Shown piece after piece: positions 1 to 8,084 of a stretch of DNA of 64,000 nt. Source of the stretch: Levilactobacillus cerevisiae (GTDB lineage Bacteria > Bacillota > Bacilli > Lactobacillales > Lactobacillaceae). Positions within the stretch are counted from its first letter, which is position 1. The number at the start of each line of letters is the position of its first letter. Both the position numbers and the translations under genes were made by a program. The DNA lies in assembly GCF_003946245.1 (NCBI RefSeq), contig NZ_RHNN01000019.1:1-64000 (forward strand), read 5' to 3'. Under the pieces are notes generated by a model that was given only the letters and a program-made list of their open reading frames with translations, was not told where the DNA came from and did no database searches.

Positions 1-858
1 AAGTTCGCCAATCAAGCGAACTACTGTCTTCTCGGCAAACCCTGGGATACTCAAAAGAATTTTGAATTCCGGTAAGGGTTTTGCCAATTGGATCATCTGC
101 TTGATAATCTGATCTTTGAGCGCCGAAAGCTTAGCTACCTGGCTAGCATTATATTGGGTTTGCACAACTACTGGAGAGTTACCGGCATCGCCTGGATAGG
201 AGCCTTGACCGAGTTTCAAGAGCTTAATCGCTGTGGCTTTTACTTTGGGTTTAGAGATGTGGTCGTTGAACTCAAGTAACTGACCACTGACAATTTCTGG
301 CGTCAGTTCAAGTAAGCAGTCAGGATGTGGGTAGGCTTGAACAATATCCCAATAGAATTTTCCCGTTGGCTTTCCCAGAACGGTTTCTACTTCTGGAAAA
401 CTTAGCTGTAAGCTACGGTGTAGCCGGTTTTTCATGCGCACTAGGTCTGAGTTGATTTCCGTGTAGAAACGACTTAAATTCAGTAAATCACGGTAAATTG
501 GATCCTGGCAGTAAGTCAGCCGTCGCTTGAAAATCAATTGCGTTTGTGCCAAATGGAGCGCATCGTTCTTATCAGTCTTGCGAGTGCGCAAACCATCTAA
601 TTGCTTTTTTGCGGCCAATGGATTGAGTTGGGTATACCGATAGTGTTTTTCATCCAAGAAGCGTTTGAGGCGCTGTGAGTACACGCCAGTGGCTTCAAAG
701 ACAATCTGCGGATTGCGGTAATCCTGCAAATGTTTAAAGAGTTCTTGAAAACCAAACCAATCATTTTTGATCACCGACTGCCACACGGTGGTGTCGTCGT
801 TAATTACGGCGACGCTTGAATTAGCTTTGCTGACATCGATACCGAATACAATTGCCAT
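1..858 (-). CDS. IS110-family transposase (DEDD recombinase), truncated by the window edge
   Basis: The reverse strand is open for 286 codons and runs off the left edge. The N-terminus has GIDVSK near residue 7, followed by FEATGVY near residue 58 and RTRKTDKNDA near residue 95; these carry the DEDD acidic residues of the IS110 RuvC-like domain. Near residue 270 a helix-hairpin-helix-like LLSIPGFAEKT begins the C-terminal Transposase_20 domain, whose catalytic serine would lie outside the window. I chose the ATG at 858 because the AAAGGATGG just upstream is a suitable ribosome binding site; an ATG at 870 overlaps that site. IS110 enzymes use an RNA-guided mechanism in the members studied. The upstream non-coding stretch fits such a member. 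Confidence 0.93.
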   Translation of the reverse strand, partial: MAIVFGIDVSKANSSVAVINDDTTVWQSVIKNDWFGFQELFKHLQDYRNPQIVFEATGVYSQRLKRFLDEKHYRYTQLNPLAAKKQLDGLRTRKTDKNDALHLAQTQLIFKRRLTYCQDPIYRDLLNLSRFYTEINSDLVRMKNRLHRSLQLSFPEVETVLGKPTGKFYWDIVQAYPHPDCLLELTPEIVSGQLLEFNDHISKPKVKATAIKLLKLGQGSYPGDAGNSPVVVQTQYNASQVAKLSALKDQIIKQMIQLAKPLPEFKILLSIPGFAEKTVVRLIGEL

Positions 859-879
859 TACGAACACCATCCTTTAGGC

Positions 880-1190
880 TTTTTTACGTGAATGCACCAT
901 CATTCTAATTTTCAATACCCGACCTTTAGGCCAACAGACTACGAACAGATTCTCTGATGGTGCGGTGAAGTTGCCATTTTTTTAAACGACGTCTAGCGCC
1001 AAAAAAAGCCACGACATATCAACTTCACTACCACTTTACGCCAAAACGAAAGTGGTGAGGAAAGATTCCGTCGAATCATTTCTCACCACTAAGGTTAGTC
1101 TGTTTTTTGCGTTCACTTCGCTTTCCCCCTGGTACAACCATGACGGTAATTCTGGTTACTACCCTGTAAAAGAAGGTTGTGACGCCGGCA
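880..1190 (-). ncRNA. Candidate IS110 bridge RNA region (nested hairpins upstream of the transposase)
   Basis: Seen directly: a 9-bp stem 1051-1059/1082-1090 (AGTGGTGAG with CTCACCACT) enclosing an internal loop and a second stem 1064-1068/1073-1077 (GATTC with GAATC). A second nested pair is 1134-1139/1175-1180 (ACAACC with GGTTGT) around GTAA/TTAC at 1146-1149/1156-1159. A third perfect 9-bp stem pairs 894-902 with 955-963. An alternative stem 1031-1037/1049-1055 competes with the first. Known for the family: IS110-group elements encode a bridge RNA with two internal guide loops in the non-coding end upstream of the recombinase. Assigning this region as that RNA is inference from position and shape; exact ends are not determined. 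Confidence 0.5.
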
Positions 1191-1254
1191 TCAGATGAAC
1201 CATGTTACAACGGCTTCAAATGTAAAAATTGTCTGCTAGTGTGCCAGAGCAACA

Positions 1255-1503
1255 GGCTATTGTGGTCGCCATTCAACGTTTAGTTATTGACCTGCGCAAT
1301 GTAGGCGTGAATGAGCCAAATTTAGGCTCAGCCGTGGGATTTTCCATGTGGTCTTCTTGGAAAATGGCGACTTTGAAACACGGATCGTGCGGTTCAAAGC
1401 GAGCTGGTAGACCGCTTCACAGGCTACTGGCGTCCTTCCCACAGCGTTCCGGCCTAAATTTGGCGAACGGTAAGCCGGCAGGTCTAAACAATGTCGCCAA
1501 TAC
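1255..1503 (-). repeat. Modular hairpin repeat, copy A (truncated beside the IS110 element)
   Basis: The copy contains both flanking arms (GCCAAATTTAGGCTC near 1316 and CCTAAATTTGGC near 1453) and the full three-hairpin interior. P3 pairs 1403-1410 with 1424-1431 (GCTGGTAG with CTACTGGC) using two G-T wobbles, and P5 pairs ATTTTCCA with TTGGAAAAT. It reads in the opposite orientation to copies B, C, F, I and J. Module 2, which should lie to its left, is missing and replaced by the IS110 end. It lies beyond the whiA terminator. Confidence 0.85.
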
Positions 1504-1512
1504 CTTTAGCGA

Positions 1513-1555
1513 CCAAATAAAAACCAGCTACCTCCCCGTAAGGACGTCGCTGGTC
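1513..1555 (-). terminator. Rho-independent terminator of rapZ-yvcK-whiA
   Basis: Just downstream of whiA, ACCAGC (1549-1554 on the minus strand) pairs with GCTGGT (1523-1528), with further inner pairing, and is followed on the minus strand by TTTTTATTT. Confidence 0.85.
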
Positions 1556-1565
1556 ACAATAAAAT

Positions 1566-2504
1566 TTAAGCCGTAGCTTCTTCACGCAAATGTTTCGCGT
1601 AATCGTTAATCTTCCGCAAGCGGTGATTGATCCCCGACTTGGAAATCGGGCCACCAGGTACCAGGTCACCCAACTCTTTCAAGCTGACTTCTTGGTGAGC
1701 CATCCGGGCTTCAGCCACCTCACGCAGTTTGATTGGCAACTGGCCTAAGCCAACCGTTGCTTGAATAAACTGAATATTGTCGAGTTGGCGAGTCGAGGCG
1801 TTGGCCACCTTGTCCATGTTGGCGTTCTCACAGTTGACCAGGCGATTGACCGAATTCCGCATGTCCCGCATGATTCGGACATCTTCAAACCGCAACATGG
1901 CCGTCGTCGCGCCAATTAACGATAAGAAATCGGCAATCTTTTCGGCACCCTTCAGGTACGTGATGTAGCCACTCCGCCGCACGATGGTCCGTGCATTCAG
2001 GTCGTAGCGGTTCATCATTTCCGCAATCATCTGGTTATGTTCCTCGTATAGTGAGTAGATTTCCAAATGATACCGGCTGGTTTCGGGATTATTCACGGAG
2101 CCACCGGCCAAAAAGGCGCCGCGCAGGTAAGAACGCACCCGCATGTCATCGTTTAAAATATCATCGGGAACGGACTCCAGGAGTTGCATCCCGTCAAAAA
2201 TACCTAAGTCGGACAAGACTTCCGTGACGCCGGTCTTGACCCGCACAATGTACAGGTTATTTTTCTTTAATTTCATCTTCCGCCGGACCAGCAGTTCACT
2301 CTCTAAGTCATAGAACTGTTTGAGTAACTGATACATGCGCCGGGCAATTGCCGGGTTTTCCGTCTGCACGTTCAAGACGAAATGGTGGTTCGCTAGCCCT
2401 AGGGCACCGTTCATCCGGATCAACGCAACCAATTCGGCTTTCGCGTTTTCCCGGTGAACCTCCAGGGTGGTTAATTCTTTCTTGACTTCACTGGCGTACG
2501 ACAC
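1566..2504 (-). CDS. whiA: WhiA, DNA-binding regulator of cell division/segregation
   Basis: 312 residues, the usual size. The N-terminal half resembles a LAGLIDADG homing-endonuclease fold ([17 protein letters not shown] near residue 123) without being a nuclease. The C-terminus has a helix-turn-helix ([19 protein letters not shown] near residue 278). It starts with GTG at 2504, supported by GGAGG eight bases upstream inside the end of yvcK, so translation is probably coupled. WhiA homologues bind DNA and affect chromosome segregation and division in Bacillus and sporulation in Streptomyces. It is the last gene of rapZ-yvcK-whiA; clpP or crh, which often follow, are not seen here, as an IS110 element occupies the downstream side. 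Confidence 0.97.
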   Translation of the reverse strand: MSYASEVKKELTTLEVHRENAKAELVALIRMNGALGLANHHFVLNVQTENPAIARRMYQLLKQFYDLESELLVRRKMKLKKNNLYIVRVKTGVTEVLSDLGIFDGMQLLESVPDDILNDDMRVRSYLRGAFLAGGSVNNPETSRYHLEIYSLYEEHNQMIAEMMNRYDLNARTIVRRSGYITYLKGAEKIADFLSLIGATTAMLRFEDVRIMRDMRNSVNRLVNCENANMDKVANASTRQLDNIQFIQATVGLGQLPIKLREVAEARMAHQEVSLKELGDLVPGGPISKSGINHRLRKINDYAKHLREEATA

Positions 2505-2506
2505 CG

Positions 2507-3520
2507 TTAAGGCCTCCGTTTCGTTCGATAACGCGGCTGACCACTGAGGTTCAAGAGTTCATGTACGACCTCTTGCCCGTTATGAAACGCCCCGTTATCG
2601 CGTAATTGTAAAAAGTCGGTCGAAATGACTCGGCACCCCTGATCACGGAGTCCCTGAAAGTCATGCCGAACGGGCTGAGACATTTCGTCCCAACGCTGGT
2701 AATCGATGTATTGGTCAGGCACCTTGCGGGTGTTGACCAAGACGGTATCAATAAAGTTAGCTTTCAAATGTTCATTCAAGACCCGCACATGATCGGCATC
2801 GGTAAAGTTTTCCGTTTCGCCCTTTTGCGTCATGATATTGCAAATATAGACGACCTCGGCAGAACTTTCCCGAACGGCATCCCCCACGCTCTTGATCATC
2901 AAATTGGGCAGGATGCTGGTAAATAAGCTCCCGGGTCCCAAGACAATCTGGTCGGCGTTCATGATGGCGTCAATCACGGGTTGAACGGCTTGCGGTTGCT
3001 GATGATGGTCACTGGTTTCGACCCACACCCGCTTGATCAGCTTGTGGGCTGCCGTAATTTCCGACTCACCACTCAGCGTACTGCCATCGGCGAACTGCGC
3101 GTGTAGCTCCAGGGGTTCATTAGCCGCCGGATAAATGTGCCCGTTGACCCGCATTAACTGCGACAACTCCTGAACGGCATCAAAAATACCGCCCTTCATT
3201 TCCGACAAGGCGGCGATGATTAAGTTGCCAATAGCGTGGCCAGCGAAAAAATCATCCGTCGTTTCAAACCGGTACTGAAAAAGTTCTTTGTAAATTCCTG
3301 GGACTTCCGCTAACGCCACCATAACGTTACGAATATCTCCAGGCGGCACAACGTTTACGTAATGCCGAATGATACCGGAGGACCCCCCGTCATCAGCAAC
3401 GGTGACTACCGCGGTAATGTCCACATCCTGATCGCGTAAGTTACGCAGGATGACTGGTAGCCCCGTGCCCCCGCCAATAACCACAATCTTGGGCCGGCGG
3501 CTGTTCATTAGCTCTCTCAT
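2507..3520 (-). CDS. yvcK: YvcK/CofD-like gluconeogenesis and cell-shape factor
   Basis: 337 residues. The nucleotide-sugar-binding signature IGGGTGLP is near residue 15 and VADDGGSSG near residue 41, both typical of YvcK. Homologues bind UDP-sugars and are needed for normal morphology on gluconeogenic carbon sources. The start codon overlaps the rapZ stop by four bases (ATGA), so the pair is translationally coupled. A downstream in-frame Met at residue 5 is an alternative start. Confidence 0.96.
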   Translation of the reverse strand: MRELMNSRRPKIVVIGGGTGLPVILRNLRDQDVDITAVVTVADDGGSSGIIRHYVNVVPPGDIRNVMVALAEVPGIYKELFQYRFETTDDFFAGHAIGNLIIAALSEMKGGIFDAVQELSQLMRVNGHIYPAANEPLELHAQFADGSTLSGESEITAAHKLIKRVWVETSDHHQQPQAVQPVIDAIMNADQIVLGPGSLFTSILPNLMIKSVGDAVRESSAEVVYICNIMTQKGETENFTDADHVRVLNEHLKANFIDTVLVNTRKVPDQYIDYQRWDEMSQPVRHDFQGLRDQGCRVISTDFLQLRDNGAFHNGQEVVHELLNLSGQPRYRTKRRP

Positions 3521-4401
3521 GATCGATTAGCGGACTCCTTTCGTTTATTAATATCCCGGTGGGTGACGTGCACGGGGTATCTATCCCCGAGCGCCTTTCC
3601 AATACGTTGCGTTAAGGCAACCGAACGATGTTGACCACCAGTGCAGCCAATCGCAATCGTCAGGCTGGACTTGCCCTCTTGCTTGTAGCCCGGCACAATC
3701 GCTGTCAAAAGCCCCAAAAAGCGTTCGTAAAAGTCTTCCGTCTGCGGTTGACTCATCACGTAGTCGTAAACGGGCTGATCCAGGCCAGTTTGTTCCCGCA
3801 ATTCTGGTAAGTAATACGGATTCGGTAGGAAACGCACGTCCATCACAATGTCTGCATCAATCGGCAAGCCGTATTTGAAGCCAAACGACATAATCTCAAT
3901 GTGAAAGGTGTGGGTCGATTCCGTTTCATAGTTATGGAAAATTTCTTCCCGCAATTTACGCGGACTTAATTTCGTGGTATCAATGACCAATTGCGCGGCC
4001 TGACGAATCGGTGCCAGTAGGGTCCGTTCACGCTGGATGCCTTCCATGACCCGGCCGTTACGGGCCAAGGGGTGGGAACGGCGGGTTTCCTTGTAGCGGG
4101 AAACCAGTTCCTCATCGGACGCATCCAGGAACAACACCTGGGCGTTCATCGTGCCGTGAACCGCAACGTCATTGAGCATCCGGACGATTTCATCGTAGAA
4201 GGCGCGCGAACGGAGGTCAATGACCAGGGCAATCTTGGACAATTTGCCCGACTCGCGCACCAGATCCCAAAATTTTGGTAGCAGCGAAGGCGGCATATTA
4301 TCAATACAAAAGTAGCCTAAATCTTCAAAGCTTTGCATGGCAACGGTCTTCCCGGCACCACTCATTCCGGTGATAATCACCAGCCGAATATCTTCTGTCA
4401 T
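3517..4401 (-). CDS. rapZ: RapZ/YvcJ, P-loop nucleotide-binding protein
   Basis: 294 residues from the ATG at 4401, which has AAAGGAG five bases upstream. A longer GTG start at 4449 would add 16 residues unlike the family and falls inside the promoter palindrome, so I reject it. The Walker A motif GMSGAGKT is at residues 12-19 and the conserved C-terminal [10 protein letters not shown] is present. In enterobacteria RapZ is an adaptor for decay of the GlmZ small RNA; in Firmicutes YvcJ hydrolyses GTP and its role is less clear. It is the first gene of a three-gene operon with yvcK and whiA. Confidence 0.96.
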   Translation of the reverse strand: MTEDIRLVIITGMSGAGKTVAMQSFEDLGYFCIDNMPPSLLPKFWDLVRESGKLSKIALVIDLRSRAFYDEIVRMLNDVAVHGTMNAQVLFLDASDEELVSRYKETRRSHPLARNGRVMEGIQRERTLLAPIRQAAQLVIDTTKLSPRKLREEIFHNYETESTHTFHIEIMSFGFKYGLPIDADIVMDVRFLPNPYYLPELREQTGLDQPVYDYVMSQPQTEDFYERFLGLLTAIVPGYKQEGKSSLTIAIGCTGGQHRSVALTQRIGKALGDRYPVHVTHRDINKRKESANRS

Positions 4402-4439
4402 GGCTCTCCTTTGCTCCTTTTCGAAAACAATCTTTATGC

Positions 4440-4460
4440 AGTATAACACACCGGGTGTGT
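4440..4460 (-). promoter_or_regulatory. rapZ operon -10 box abutting a 15-bp perfect palindrome
   Basis: On the minus strand TATACT (4440-4445) is immediately preceded by ACACACC-C-GGTGTGT (4446-4460), a perfect palindrome with 7-bp arms. No good -35 is visible 17 bases upstream, so the palindrome sits in the spacer where a repressor or activator could act. The binding protein is unknown. Confidence 0.5.
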
Positions 4461-4635
4461 CTTTTCCTAACGTTTCTCTTGAATTGACGCAATTTTGGAA
4501 GCCGAGCGTGCTTTCATTGTGAAACTGGCCGCGAGGAGTCGGCGTTCAGGGATGCTTTCCCCGTCCCGACAACGTTTGGGACCATCCGCTGGCAACTATT
4601 AAGAAAGGTTAAAGTCTACAGTTTCTGGGTTACAA

Positions 4636-4664
4636 AAAGCGTCGCCGGTTAACAGCCACGCTTT
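4636..4664 (-). terminator. Terminator downstream of repeat copy B
   Basis: AAAGCGT/ACGCTTT stem (4636-4642 with 4658-4664) followed on the minus strand by TTTTTG. It is the first terminator-like structure after the reductase gene ending at 5102, so repeat copy B would be transcribed in that gene's 3' UTR. Confidence 0.65.
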
Positions 4665-4746
4665 CTAAAAGCTTAATCGTGAACTAAAGATTGAAACTTA
4701 ATTTGGCGCCGTAACAAGCTACATTGTAGGGATATAACGCTGGATA

Positions 4747-5095
4747 TTGGCTATGTTGTCTAAACCTACCCACTGCGTTCGCCAAATTTAGGCTGGAACG
4801 CGGTGGGTACGGCGCCGGTAGCCTGGAGGCGGTCTGCCAACTCGCGGCTGAGCCCAAATTTGGCTCACTCACGTCTACATAGACAGTGACCGATTATCGT
4901 GGACAGAGATTGGTAGGTCAGCGATGATTACATCATTTTCATGGTAAAAAACAATCATAACCGGAGGACCGCTCCCCAGGCCGCAGGCGGTCCCCATAGC
5001 AGCCGGAATCTCTGGCAGCCGCAGGTGGTCATTAACCACTAACTTTGTGGATCAAATTCCTGTTAGCTGGGCCGTTTTAGGCTCTTTTGCACTTC
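4747..5095 (+). repeat. Modular hairpin repeat, copy B (P4-P5 hairpins deleted)
   Basis: Both arms are present (GCCAAATTTAGGC near 4790, CCCAAATTTGGCTC near 4852), but the P4 and P5 hairpins found in copies A, C, F and H2 are cleanly missing. It continues into a shortened module 2 (AACCGGAGGACCGC, CAGGCCGCAGGCGGTCC, GGCAGCCGCAGGTGG) and the terminal GTTAGCTGGGCCG segment. With the terminator at 4636 and the palindromic promoter at 4440, it fills the gene-free stretch between rapZ and the reductase. Confidence 0.85.
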
Positions 5096-5101
5096 CAACG
5101 C

Positions 5102-6754
5102 CTAATCGTAAAGTAATTCGTCTGGCCGCACTGTATGGTACAGCGAGAAGCCGCCGTCTAGATTCACCACGTCAAAGCCATGCTGTTTCAAGATTCGCTC
5201 GGCAACATAGCTGCGATGGCCGCTCTGACAACTGACGATGTACGCCTGCTCGGGATTCAATTCGCTCAGTCGGTCGCGGAGCTGGTCCAGTGGCAAGCTT
5301 CGTGACTCTGGAAAGTAGCCTTGCGCCAGTTCATCTGGATTGCGAACGTCAATCAGCTGACGGCCAGCGACCTCGTTTTCCTGGAGGTCATACCACTGAA
5401 TGTTCTCACTGATGCCTTCAACCACATTCAAGGCCGCGTACCCTAACAGGTTAACGGGATCCTTCGCAGAACCAAACGGTGGCGCATAGGACAATTCCAG
5501 TTCTGGCAAATCGGCCACCGTTAACCGTCCCTTGATGGCCGTCGCTAGCACGTCAATACGCTTGTCCACGCCAGCCGGACCGACGCCTTGCGCACCGTAT
5601 ATTTTACCGGAAGTCGGATCAAACAGAAGTTTTAACAACAGCGTCTGGCTTCCGGGAAAATAGGACGCATGGTCATCACCACTCACGTGAACGGCCTTGT
5701 ACGGCAATCCCTGGTTGCGCAGGTCCGCCTCGTTCAAGCCGGTAACCGCCGCCGTCACCCCAAATGCACGAACAATGGCGGTCCCAATACTGCCACGGTT
5801 CTGGCGCGGATAACCAGCGACGTTATCCGCCACTTGGCGCCCCTGCCGATTAGCGGGCGATGCCAGCGAAATCTGCGCAGATTGGCCACTCAGCGTCTGG
5901 GTCACCTCAATAGCATCCCCGGCGGCGTAAACGTCCGGCAAGCTCGTCTGATAATGCTCGTCCACGATGATTCCCCCGTGGTCGCCCAATTGCACGCCAC
6001 TACTAGCCAGAAAATCCGTTGCAGGCCGAACGCCCACTGCCATCAGGGTCAAATCCGTTTTGAGTTCCGTTTCGTCGTCCAAAATGAGGAGCCGACCGGC
6101 CTGGCGGAAACCCTTCACAGCGTGGTTTTTAATAATCCGAATATCATGGGCAACCAGTTCAGCTTCAACACCGGCAGCCATTTCTTCATCGAGTGGCGGC
6201 AGGATGTGGGCTTTCTGTTCAATAATCGTGACGGCTAGGCCGCGTTGTCGTAATGCCTCTGCCATTTCCAAGCCGATGAAACCGCCGCCAACCAAGGTGA
6301 CCTGACGTGCGGCAGTGGTACTCAGCCGGGCCATAATTTGGTCCAGGTCCGGAATATTGTGCAGGACAAAGACGTTGGTCGCCTTCTCTAAGCCTGGCAA
6401 GTCGGGCATCACCGGCTTCGCACCGGGCGCTAAAATCAATCGGTCATACGACAGTGTCGCCAAACCAGCGGGTTGCTGGACCTGCACAGTGTGTGACACG
6501 GGATCGACCGCCATCACCTGATGATTGACCCGCACGTCGATGTTAAAGCGCTGTTTGAGTTTCGCCGGCGTCTGGACTAGCAGATCATCCTTGGCCGCAA
6601 TTTCACCAGAGAGGTAGAACGGTAAACCACAGGTTGCGAACGATACGAAGGGCCCCTGCTCCAACACGATAATTTCAGCGTTTTCATCCAAACGGCGTAA
6701 CCGGGTTGCCGCTGACATGCCGGCTGCGACGCCACCCACTATCACGATTTTCAT
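5102..6754 (-). CDS. CoA-disulfide reductase/NADH oxidase-like flavoprotein with C-terminal rhodanese domain
   Basis: 551 residues from the ATG at 6754, which has AAAGGAG upstream; a longer start at 6790 adds an unlike leader. The FAD-binding VGGVAAGMSAATRL is at residues 6-19. The redox cysteine lies in SFATCGLPFY at Cys42, the position used by CoA-disulfide reductases and Nox-type oxidases. The second dinucleotide motif VGGGFIGLEMAE and the DVYAAGDAIE FAD motif follow. Residues from about 465 form a rhodanese domain with active-site Cys in IVSCQSGHRS. Such fusions take part in thiol, persulfide or peroxide homeostasis; the true substrate cannot be read here. It lies downstream of the HdeD-like gene behind that gene's terminator. 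Confidence 0.9.
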   Translation of the reverse strand: MKIVIVGGVAAGMSAATRLRRLDENAEIIVLEQGPFVSFATCGLPFYLSGEIAAKDDLLVQTPAKLKQRFNIDVRVNHQVMAVDPVSHTVQVQQPAGLATLSYDRLILAPGAKPVMPDLPGLEKATNVFVLHNIPDLDQIMARLSTTAARQVTLVGGGFIGLEMAEALRQRGLAVTIIEQKAHILPPLDEEMAAGVEAELVAHDIRIIKNHAVKGFRQAGRLLILDDETELKTDLTLMAVGVRPATDFLASSGVQLGDHGGIIVDEHYQTSLPDVYAAGDAIEVTQTLSGQSAQISLASPANRQGRQVADNVAGYPRQNRGSIGTAIVRAFGVTAAVTGLNEADLRNQGLPYKAVHVSGDDHASYFPGSQTLLLKLLFDPTSGKIYGAQGVGPAGVDKRIDVLATAIKGRLTVADLPELELSYAPPFGSAKDPVNLLGYAALNVVEGISENIQWYDLQENEVAGRQLIDVRNPDELAQGYFPESRSLPLDQLRDRLSELNPEQAYIVSCQSGHRSYVAERILKQHGFDVVNLDGGFSLYHTVRPDELLYD

Positions 6755-6799
6755 CTGTATACTGCTCCTTTCAAAGACACCCGTAAACATTTTTCCGCA

Positions 6800-6835
6800 A
6801 AAAGAAAAGCCGGTGAACGTTGACGCTTCACCGAC
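6800..6835 (-). terminator. Terminator after the HdeD-like gene
   Basis: CGGTGAA/TTCACCG stem (6811-6817 with 6827-6833) followed on the minus strand by GCTTTTCTTTTT. It separates the HdeD-like gene from the flavoprotein. Confidence 0.85.
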
Positions 6836-6846
6836 CCATTTTCAAA

Positions 6847-7392
6847 TTAAGACCGACTGCGGGCAATCGCAATCCAAATGGCGTTGACGCCAAAAACTGC
6901 GAAGAACACCGCAATCAACACGTTTAAGGACAGCGCTGCGGCAATCGGGTGCACGAACAGCAGGATCCCCACAATCAGGGTCACAATGTCCAAAATAACC
7001 GACAGCCAGAACCATACGCCACCAATGCTGCGCAAATGACTAGCAACCAGTAAGCGTTCAACGGAATCAAAAATGAACCACAGAGCAAATAAATATCCCA
7101 GGGTAACAATGGCACTGTTCATATCAAAGAAGAACACCACGGCAATCAGGATGTCTAGCACCCCAAAGACCAACGCAAAATTGGCCCGTAAGCCGGTTGC
7201 TTCGTGGAGTTTCTTGTAGCCCGCAATCGTGGTCAACCCACTGAGCAGAGCCATAAAAGCAAAGATAATAGCTAATCCGGTGAGACCGATCTTAGGTGAG
7301 CGCATTAAACCAAACGCGGCAACGATAAACAAAATGCCGAGAATGAACTCGCCCCAGTCAAAACCCCAGCGGGATCGATTCATATTAAACAT
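6847..7392 (-). CDS. HdeD/DUF308 family six-helix membrane protein
   Basis: 181 residues with about six hydrophobic segments in three helix pairs, beginning WGEFILGILFIVAAFGL, which is the repeated-hairpin pattern of DUF308/HdeD proteins. In E. coli HdeD is linked to acid resistance; in lactobacilli the role is not established. The start at 7392 has GAGGAG about eight bases upstream. The gene and the flavoprotein below it form a cassette between uvrA and rapZ, flanked on each side by a same-orientation repeat copy (C and B). Confidence 0.85.
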   Translation of the reverse strand: MFNMNRSRWGFDWGEFILGILFIVAAFGLMRSPKIGLTGLAIIFAFMALLSGLTTIAGYKKLHEATGLRANFALVFGVLDILIAVVFFFDMNSAIVTLGYLFALWFIFDSVERLLVASHLRSIGGVWFWLSVILDIVTLIVGILLFVHPIAAALSLNVLIAVFFAVFGVNAIWIAIARSRS

Positions 7393-7565
7393 ATCTGCAT
7401 CTCCTCACAACTCCAGCCAAGTGGCGACCGGTTTTCAACCATTGTACTGGTTTTTCAGCCCGGCGACAAGTTCCACCTGCATTAGAAGGGCGTCCAAACC
7501 GTGAATAGTCAACGATACTCCCCTCTGTAACATTTTGATGACTGCTGGTTGTGCACTAAAGAGTG

Positions 7566-8025
7566 GAAGCCGAAATATCGGCAGCACTGTCTAAACCTGC
7601 CGGCTTACCGTTCGCCAAATTTAGACCGGAACGCTGTGGGCAGGACGCTGGCAGCCTGAGAATCGGTCTGCCAGCTCGCTTTGAACCGCCTAACCCGCGT
7701 TTCAAAGTCGCCATTTTCCAAGCTGAACACTTGGAAAATCCCACGGCTGAGCCTAAATTTGGCTCACTCACGCCTACATAGACGAAGGTCAATTATTCTT
7801 GACAAACGTTGCCAGTCCAACGATGATCACATCAATGTCATATTGTAGAAAAATCTTAACCGAACGAGGACAGAGATGGCCGTACCTGAGACAACGGTAT
7901 TTGTTGGAAACCAGCTTGCGGTGTGACGTGTTTGGCTACAGACAGGCCCCTCAGACCTCAGGTGGTGAATTATAACTAATCTTTTTAGCTGGGGCTTTCT
8001 AGACCTTCTGAACTTTCAAACTTTA
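7566..8025 (+). repeat. Modular hairpin repeat, copy C (near full length)
   Basis: The copy starts with the conserved CAGCACTGTCTAAACCTGCC, then arm GCCAAATTTAG (7614). Hairpin P3 is perfect: GCTGGCAG 7647-7654 with CTGCCAGC 7668-7675. P4 (TTTGAACCGC/GCGTTTCAAA) and P5 (ATTTTCCAAG/CTTGGAAAAT) follow. The second arm CCTAAATTTGGCTC is near 7754. Module 2 is diverged, and the end segment TTTTTAGCTGGGGC closes the copy. It sits between the uvrA terminator and the hdeD-like gene and accounts for most of this gene-free stretch. Confidence 0.88.
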
Positions 8026-8032
8026 CTATGCA

Positions 8033-8080
8033 CAAAAATGGCCCAACGGTCATCCTCAGACAACCGCTACGCCATTTTGC
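8033..8080 (-). terminator. Terminator of uvrBA
   Basis: AAAATGGC (8071-8078 read on minus) pairs with GCCATTTT (8035-8042), with inner AGCGGT/ACCGTT pairing and a T-run on the minus strand. The repeat copy C lies beyond it. Confidence 0.8.
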
Positions 8081-8084
8081 TTAC

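Larger units (their letters stand above)
1..1250 (-). mobile_element. IS110-family insertion sequence, partial, with its non-coding upstream end
   Basis: The element consists of the transposase gene plus about 370-390 bases of non-coding DNA upstream of it. No terminal inverted repeats are visible, which is usual for IS110. The right boundary is not sharp: dispersed-repeat sequence (copy A) resumes at about 1255, so the IS end lies at or before that point. Copy A lacks its module-2 half on the IS side, which suggests insertion into the repeat. The left end is outside the window. Confidence 0.75.

Noticed and set aside
1300-1480. Compensatory change in repeat stem P4
   Set aside because: In copy A one changed base gives A opposite C rather than a new pair, so P4 is conserved but does not itself demonstrate covariation.
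1229-1576. 115-codon plus-strand frame
   Set aside because: It lies in repeat copy A; similar frames recur in other copies (4684-4872, 7556-7792, 58251-58478) because the repeat is conserved, not because it encodes protein. The frame is not kept in all copies.
5669-6238. 189-codon plus-strand frame opposite the flavoprotein gene
   Set aside because: An antisense shadow of a clearly coding, domain-complete gene.
7556-7792. 78-codon minus-strand frame with VGVSEPNLGSAVGF
   Set aside because: Same repeat-derived frame as in copies A and I; no ribosome binding site, and it is destroyed by deletions in B, D, E and F.
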